Part shown: positions 58,939-64,000 of the stretch, in pieces | Layout: each line of letters starts with the position of its first letter | Numbering within the stretch: position 1 is the first letter of the stretch | Source of the DNA: an uncultured Porphyromonadaceae bacterium | Lineage (GTDB): Bacteria; Bacteroidota; Bacteroidia; Bacteroidales; Muribaculaceae | Assembly: GCA_947175265.1 (NCBI GenBank) | Contig: CAMWMD010000005.1 | Location: 1 to 64,000, forward strand | Reading direction: 5' to 3' | DNA length: 64,000 bases | Position numbers and translations under genes: made by a program | The notes under the pieces: model-generated | Seen by the model: only the letters and a program-made list of their open reading frames with translations | The model's database searches: none | Told to the model about the DNA's origin: nothing

Positions 58939-59166
58939 GGTCTGTAGTTTTTTGATTCGTCATGCGGCGGAAGTTCTGTTCCTTCGACACCGCAAAATTA
59001 CAACCCCTCTCACAACGCCTAAAATTCTTTTGCTCCATTTGCTTGGTAATTTCAGTCCTTTTTACTTTCACTCAGACCTTTGACTCATTTTTACCAATTA
59101 TCTGAACTAAAATTACCACCCTGCTCCCACTCTTCCCCTTCTCTGAGCAATTCTAATAAAATTAAA

Positions 59167-59190
59167 GGAGCCCATCCTACGACAGGCTCC
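59167..59190 (-). terminator. Terminator downstream of secDF
   Basis: GGAGCC ... GGCTCC stem; on - strand followed by TTTAATTTTATT. Confidence 0.65.
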
Positions 59191-59224
59191 CTCAATTTAT
59201 TTCTATTTTATTGAATCCTCTCTA

Positions 59225-62197
59225 TCAGTTGAAGCGACGGTTGCCGTTGAGGGCAGGTTTCCCTTCGGCTTCCTTAGCCTGCTTCTTAGTGGAGTTCTTG
59301 ATGATGTTGTAGGCTATCGGGGCTGCGCAATAGAGAGAGCAGAACGTACCCACGATTACACCGAATATCATTGCGAACGTGAAACTGCGTATTGTGTCGC
59401 CACCGAGGAAGAAGATGCAGCAGAGTACGAGCAGTGTGGAGAACGAGGTCATGACCGTACGTGTCAATGTCGTGTTGAGCGACTTGTTGAACGTCACGTA
59501 ACGATCCTCCTTCGGATAGAGTTTCATCATCTCGCGCACACGGTCAAACACTACCACCGTATCGTTGATCTGATAACCGATGATGGTCAGCACGGCGGCG
59601 ATGAACGACTGGTCAATCTCCATAGAGAAGGGGAGGAAGCCCCAGCAGATGGAGTAGAAGCCGATGATGAGGAAGGCTGTCAGTGCCACCGCGCAGACAG
59701 CGCCGACTGAGAAGGCTATATTGCGGAAACGAACGAGGATGTAGAGGAACATGCAGACCACTGCGATACCTACTGCCCAGTATGCGTCGCGCTTCATGTC
59801 GTCGGCCACGGAGGGACCAACCTTCTGAATAGATATGATACCATGGCTCTCATCGGCTACCGTAAACGCACTCTCATCCATTACCTTGCCGTCGGCTCCG
59901 GTAAGCTCAGGCTTAAGGTTTTTATAGAGGAGACCCGTAATCTCGTTGTCAATGTTGGCATCCTCAGCTGCAATCTTATAGTTGGTAGAGATACGCACCT
60001 TGGAAGCATCATCAATTGTGATCACACCTACACTGACTGTCTTGTCGTTGGCCTCGGTCTGGAGGGCGTCAAGAAGACGTGCCTGGATAGCGGAGGGATC
60101 CACATCCTTCTCAAACTGCACCACATAGTTGCGGCCTCCTGAGAAGTCGATACCCTGGTTCATCCCGCGGAATACGAGGGAGGCGATGGAAATCACAATG
60201 AGGAAAAGCCAGAAGGCTGCCACAGGCTTAGCCTGCTTCAGGAAATTGACATGTGTGTTTGCAAGGAAATTGCGGCTGATCTTGGTGTCGAAGGTCATGT
60301 TGGCGCATCGGCCGTTCTTCGTGATGAGGTCGAAGGCTATGCGGGTCAGGAACACTGCTGTGAAGAATGAGCAGACAAGACCGATGATAAGGGTGGTTGC
60401 GAAGCCTTTGATCGGACCTGAACCGAAGATAAGGAGGATGACACCGGTGATGACCGAGGTAAGGTTAGAGTCGAAGATGGCCGAGAAGGCATTGCTGTAA
60501 CCTTCCGAGATGGCCTGACGGAGTTTCTTGCCGAGGCGGAGCTCCTCTTTGGTGCGCTCAAAGATAAGCACGTTGGCGTCAACGGCCATACCGAGGGCGA
60601 GCACGATACCGGCGATACCGGAAAGGGTGAGCACTGCCTGGAACGATGCGAGTATACCGAGGGTGAAGTAAAGGTTGAGGATAAGACCCACGTTAGCCAC
60701 AAGACCGGGCACTACACCGTAGATGAGGATCATGAAGACCATCAGGAGAGCGATTGCCACGATGAAGGAGAGGAAGCCCTGATGCACGGCCTCGGCACCG
60801 AGGCTCGGGCCGATAACGTTGTTGCTCACCACCTCGACTTTCGCGCTCATCTTACCTGACTTGAGCACGTTGGCAAGGTCGTTCGCCTCTTCAGGTGTGA
60901 AGCTGCCGGTAATCTGTGAGCGGCCGCCGGTAATCTCATTATTTACGTTCGGAAATGAGTAGACGTTGTTGTCAAGCACGATGGCTATGGGGCGGTTGAT
61001 ATTGTTGCGGGTGATGGTGGCCCATGCCTGAGCGCCGTTGTCGCTCATGGTCATGTTGACCATGTTGCCCTGAAGTTTGTCAAACTCGCTGCTTGCCGAA
61101 GTGATGACGTCGCCCTGGAGAGCCGGATCTCCCTTGAGGGCTACGAGTTGCCAGTAGGGAGTGGTGCGGTCTTCGCCGTTATCTTTCTTCAGCACGTTCC
61201 CCTGAGCATCAAAGACAGGCATATCGAGTGCCTTCACTGTCCAGGCTGCCGAAAAATCGCTGGGAAGTTTCTGCTTTGCGAGAGGTGAGGAGAGGATGCT
61301 GTCGACGAGGGCACGGTTCTGCGGAGTGACCATACCGATCACCGGGCTACCCTTGCGCTGTACACCACCGAGAAGTTCTATGAGATTCGTGTGGTTGACG
61401 GTATCCTGCTGAGCCCACATCTGGGCGAATGCGTTGAGATCATTGGAAATCTCGTCATAGTTGTATACTTCGTAGAACTCCAGGTTGGCTGAAGATTTGA
61501 GAAGCTCGGTGACGCGCTCCGGCTCCTTAACGCCGGGAAGCTCAAGAAGAATCTGGCCTGACTTGTCCTGAAGTTTCTGGATGTTAGGTGCAACTACACC
61601 GAACTGGTCAATACGTGTACGGAAAATGTTAAAGGCTGCGTCAACCTGGCTGTCTACCTGCTTCTCGAGAGCGGAGACTACCTCGGCATTGGTTGAATTT
61701 CCCTTAATCTTGGAGAGGAACTCTCCCTCGCGCTCAAACAATCCGGCCATTACGCCCGGCTGGATATAGGAGGCAAACTTGTTGATAAAATCCTTGTCCG
61801 AACCCTTTGCTCCGGCTGCCTGGGCCTTGGAGATGGCCTCATCAATCTGACGTAGCTGGCTCTCGCCGGCTGCATACTGACGGAGGATGTCGGGAACCGA
61901 AATCTCGAGAACAACGTTCATGCCACCCTTAAGGTCAAGACCGAGACCGATCTCAAGTTTGCGGACCTGATTGTAGGTGTAGCCCAAATATACCTTCTCT
62001 TTGTCGATTGAATCGTTGAACTGCTTCAGATTCTGTTTGTAGGCATCATTGGTGACGTCTGTGGTCTTCGACATCATGGCCGCATACTCCTGAGCCTTCT
62101 TCTCGTAGTGAGAGGTCACAAAGCTGAAGGAAATATAGAAGCCGCAGATGAGGACCAAAAGGACGGCAATGGTGCTGATAAACCCTTTGTTCTGCAT
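59225..62197 (-). CDS. secDF: Fused protein translocase SecDF
   Basis: 990 aa with SecD (GLGLDLKGGMNVVLE, VDANVLIFERTKEELR) and SecF (GIDFSGGRNYVVQF) motifs. Confidence 0.95.
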   Translation of the reverse strand: MQNKGFISTIAVLLVLICGFYISFSFVTSHYEKKAQEYAAMMSKTTDVTNDAYKQNLKQFNDSIDKEKVYLGYTYNQVRKLEIGLGLDLKGGMNVVLEISVPDILRQYAAGESQLRQIDEAISKAQAAGAKGSDKDFINKFASYIQPGVMAGLFEREGEFLSKIKGNSTNAEVVSALEKQVDSQVDAAFNIFRTRIDQFGVVAPNIQKLQDKSGQILLELPGVKEPERVTELLKSSANLEFYEVYNYDEISNDLNAFAQMWAQQDTVNHTNLIELLGGVQRKGSPVIGMVTPQNRALVDSILSSPLAKQKLPSDFSAAWTVKALDMPVFDAQGNVLKKDNGEDRTTPYWQLVALKGDPALQGDVITSASSEFDKLQGNMVNMTMSDNGAQAWATITRNNINRPIAIVLDNNVYSFPNVNNEITGGRSQITGSFTPEEANDLANVLKSGKMSAKVEVVSNNVIGPSLGAEAVHQGFLSFIVAIALLMVFMILIYGVVPGLVANVGLILNLYFTLGILASFQAVLTLSGIAGIVLALGMAVDANVLIFERTKEELRLGKKLRQAISEGYSNAFSAIFDSNLTSVITGVILLIFGSGPIKGFATTLIIGLVCSFFTAVFLTRIAFDLITKNGRCANMTFDTKISRNFLANTHVNFLKQAKPVAAFWLFLIVISIASLVFRGMNQGIDFSGGRNYVVQFEKDVDPSAIQARLLDALQTEANDKTVSVGVITIDDASKVRISTNYKIAAEDANIDNEITGLLYKNLKPELTGADGKVMDESAFTVADESHGIISIQKVGPSVADDMKRDAYWAVGIAVVCMFLYILVRFRNIAFSVGAVCAVALTAFLIIGFYSICWGFLPFSMEIDQSFIAAVLTIIGYQINDTVVVFDRVREMMKLYPKEDRYVTFNKSLNTTLTRTVMTSFSTLLVLCCIFFLGGDTIRSFTFAMIFGVIVGTFCSLYCAAPIAYNIIKNSTKKQAKEAEGKPALNGNRRFN

Positions 62198-62463
62198 TTT
62201 CTGTTTGGTTTTATTGTTGTTTGTTTGATTGTGTTTCGGTTAGTTGTTTCCCTTTTTGATGGGGGTAGCCACAACGACATCCCCCCTCGCTCCGCAAGGG
62301 GAATTTTTCAGCTTGCAAATATAGTTCAATTTTTTGACCTAACCCATATTTCTCTCATTAAAATTGTATTTTTTACCTTTTTTACACAATTTTCACCCTC
62401 CTCTGTCATCTCCTCTCATTTTTTATTGCTACTTTTGATGCCGTTTTTCTTAAACCCGTCTTT

Positions 62464-64000
62464 ATGGCTTCCGAGATGCATCCTTTTCGCCTTCACAGGC
62501 TACCCCATATCATCATCATGTCTGCCTTCCTACTGGCAATGGCAGCCTGTGCCTCTATCGGCAACCCTTCCGGTGGTCCACGTGACGAAGACCCCCCGAG
62601 GTTTGTGAAGGCTAATCCGGCCCCGGGCTCCACCAACGTCAGCCGTCAGAAGATTGAGATTGAGTTTGACGAACTCGTCAACGTGAAGGATGCTTTCACG
62701 AAAGTGGTCGTATCTCCCCCTTCCGTGCAGGTGCCACGTGTCACTTCGCTCGGAAGGAAGGTGACTGTCCAGTTTAACGACACCCTCCTCCCGAACACCA
62801 CTTACTCAATCGACTTCGCAAACGCTATCGAAGACAACAACGAAGGAAACAAACTCCAGGGTTTCACTTATACCTTCTCTACAGGAGAGACACTCGATTC
62901 GCTGAGGATATCCGGAATGGTGCTCTCCGCCGACGGGCTGGAGCCCCAACAGGGGATGCTCGTGGGTGTATACTCCAATCCCGCCGACTCCGCACTCTCT
63001 ACCCTCCCCTTCGAGAGGGTGGCAAAGACCGACGACCGGGGGCGCTTCTCTATTCTCGGCCTGAAGCCCGGGCAATACCGCATATTCGCAGTCAACGACA
63101 TCGACAACGATTACAAACGCTCTAACCCGGAGGAGGCAATGGCTTTCTATGATTTCACAATCTCTCCGGATTCCGAGAGGGTCATGGCCACCGACACCGT
63201 GTTCAATCTCCTGACAGGAGAGGTCGACACAATCCTAAACCGTGAGCGCACACGGTTCCTCCCGAACGATATCCTGCTGCGCTCTTTCGAGAGCGACTAC
63301 AAGGCTCAGTTCCTCCAGAAATACGAGCGCGTTGACTCCACACGTCTGTCGTTCATTTTCAACGCCCCCTCGAAGCAACTCCCCGAATTGTCGATTGTCG
63401 GAATCGACGGATATAAGGACTGGTACACTCTCGAGCGCTCCGCAAACAACGATACGCTCACCTATTGGCTACGCCCAAGAAGCTTAATAGCCGTGGATTC
63501 CCTCAGAATCGCCGCAACATACCTGCGCACTGACTCCGCTCAGAATCTCACCGCCGCGACCGATACCCTCCGTTTCTTTCGCCCGCAGGTGAAGCAGTCC
63601 AAAGACAACAAGAAGAAAAAGAAGGGGGAGGAAGCCGAGACCGACTCCCTCCCGCCACGCATACCCCCGCTCGGATACAAGATGATCACCTCCTCGACTC
63701 AGGAGGTATTCATGCCCGTGATAATGGAATTCGATACCCCTCTCGCCAAACTCGACTCCACCGCTTTCCATCTCGAGACGATGGTCGACTCCGTGTGGCT
63801 GCCCGTTAAGAAGGACTGGAAAATCGAGCCTTACGATACCTTGTCGCCGAGAAAACTGAAAGTGGAATATCCCTGGGATTATTCCACACAATATCGCCTG
63901 AGAGGCGACTCGCTCGCCGCAGAAGGTATCTACGGCCTTTTCTCCGACCCTATTGAGCATAGTTTCAAGACAAAGGGCGAGGAGGATTATTGTGCCGTCA
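62464..64000 (+). CDS. Ig-like domain lipoprotein, truncated by window end
   Basis: Open frame to the window edge: MASEMHPFRLHRLPHIIIMSAFLLAMAACASIGNPSGGPRDEDPPRFVKANPAPGSTNVSRQKIEIEFDELVNV...; absent from the ORF track because no stop is in the window. Confidence 0.8.
   Translation, partial: MASEMHPFRLHRLPHIIIMSAFLLAMAACASIGNPSGGPRDEDPPRFVKANPAPGSTNVSRQKIEIEFDELVNVKDAFTKVVVSPPSVQVPRVTSLGRKVTVQFNDTLLPNTTYSIDFANAIEDNNEGNKLQGFTYTFSTGETLDSLRISGMVLSADGLEPQQGMLVGVYSNPADSALSTLPFERVAKTDDRGRFSILGLKPGQYRIFAVNDIDNDYKRSNPEEAMAFYDFTISPDSERVMATDTVFNLLTGEVDTILNRERTRFLPNDILLRSFESDYKAQFLQKYERVDSTRLSFIFNAPSKQLPELSIVGIDGYKDWYTLERSANNDTLTYWLRPRSLIAVDSLRIAATYLRTDSAQNLTAATDTLRFFRPQVKQSKDNKKKKKGEEAETDSLPPRIPPLGYKMITSSTQEVFMPVIMEFDTPLAKLDSTAFHLETMVDSVWLPVKKDWKIEPYDTLSPRKLKVEYPWDYSTQYRLRGDSLAAEGIYGLFSDPIEHSFKTKGEEDYCAV

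Noticed and set aside
62280-62316. CCCCTCGC-tcc-GCAAGGGG followed by AATTTTT as a terminator
   Set aside because: Lies in the divergent gap between secDF and 62464 with no + strand gene to terminate; imperfect stem, so kept out of the feature list.
1-64000. tRNA or rRNA genes, transposases, integrases, prophage genes
   Set aside because: None recognised on reading; absence is not proof because no tRNAscan or Infernal run was possible.

Overview
This 64 kb window looks like a Bacteroidales chromosome (Muribaculaceae/Bacteroidaceae-like, inferred from gene families; no taxonomic search was run). Left to right it contains: (1) an AT-rich block with a HEPN-type Abi protein and a three-gene operon of two paralogous small unknown proteins plus a Pif1-like helicase with a TPR-like tail; (2) a gutted ATPase gene behind four 32-bp palindromic repeats; (3) a polyferredoxin / Tat-signal aldo-keto reductase / TatA operon; (4) an ECF sigma, TM protein, secreted protein and outer-membrane barrel operon; (5) a starch-type PUL (SusR-like, SusC, SusD, SusE/F-like with three starch-binding repeats, GH13, GH97) preceded by a structured, terminator-ending element; (6) an AT-rich RiPP cluster: C39 peptidase ABC exporter, SPASM radical SAM, a 61-aa double-glycine precursor with a C-A-C-N-N-C-N-C tail, a barrel plus a plug-only outer-membrane protein, a truncated HlyD-like membrane protein and adjacent LuxR-like/TPR regulators; (7) a second gutted ATPase gene behind a pair of dyad operators, with a perfect 29-bp-arm palindrome; (8) a TonB receptor/DUF4249 pair and a second AAA/PD-(D/E)XK protein; (9) a co-oriented alpha-galactoside locus (GH36, SusC, SusD, HTCS, GalK, nucleotidyltransferase, GalE) with no recognisable GalT and a 14-copy heptanucleotide array at the galE stop codon; (10) SecDF and a truncated Ig-like lipoprotein. 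The best candidate for a previously undescribed system is the RiPP cluster at 28,096-35,093 and its probable regulators to 38,122. All family names come from reading the translated proteins; no database search was possible.
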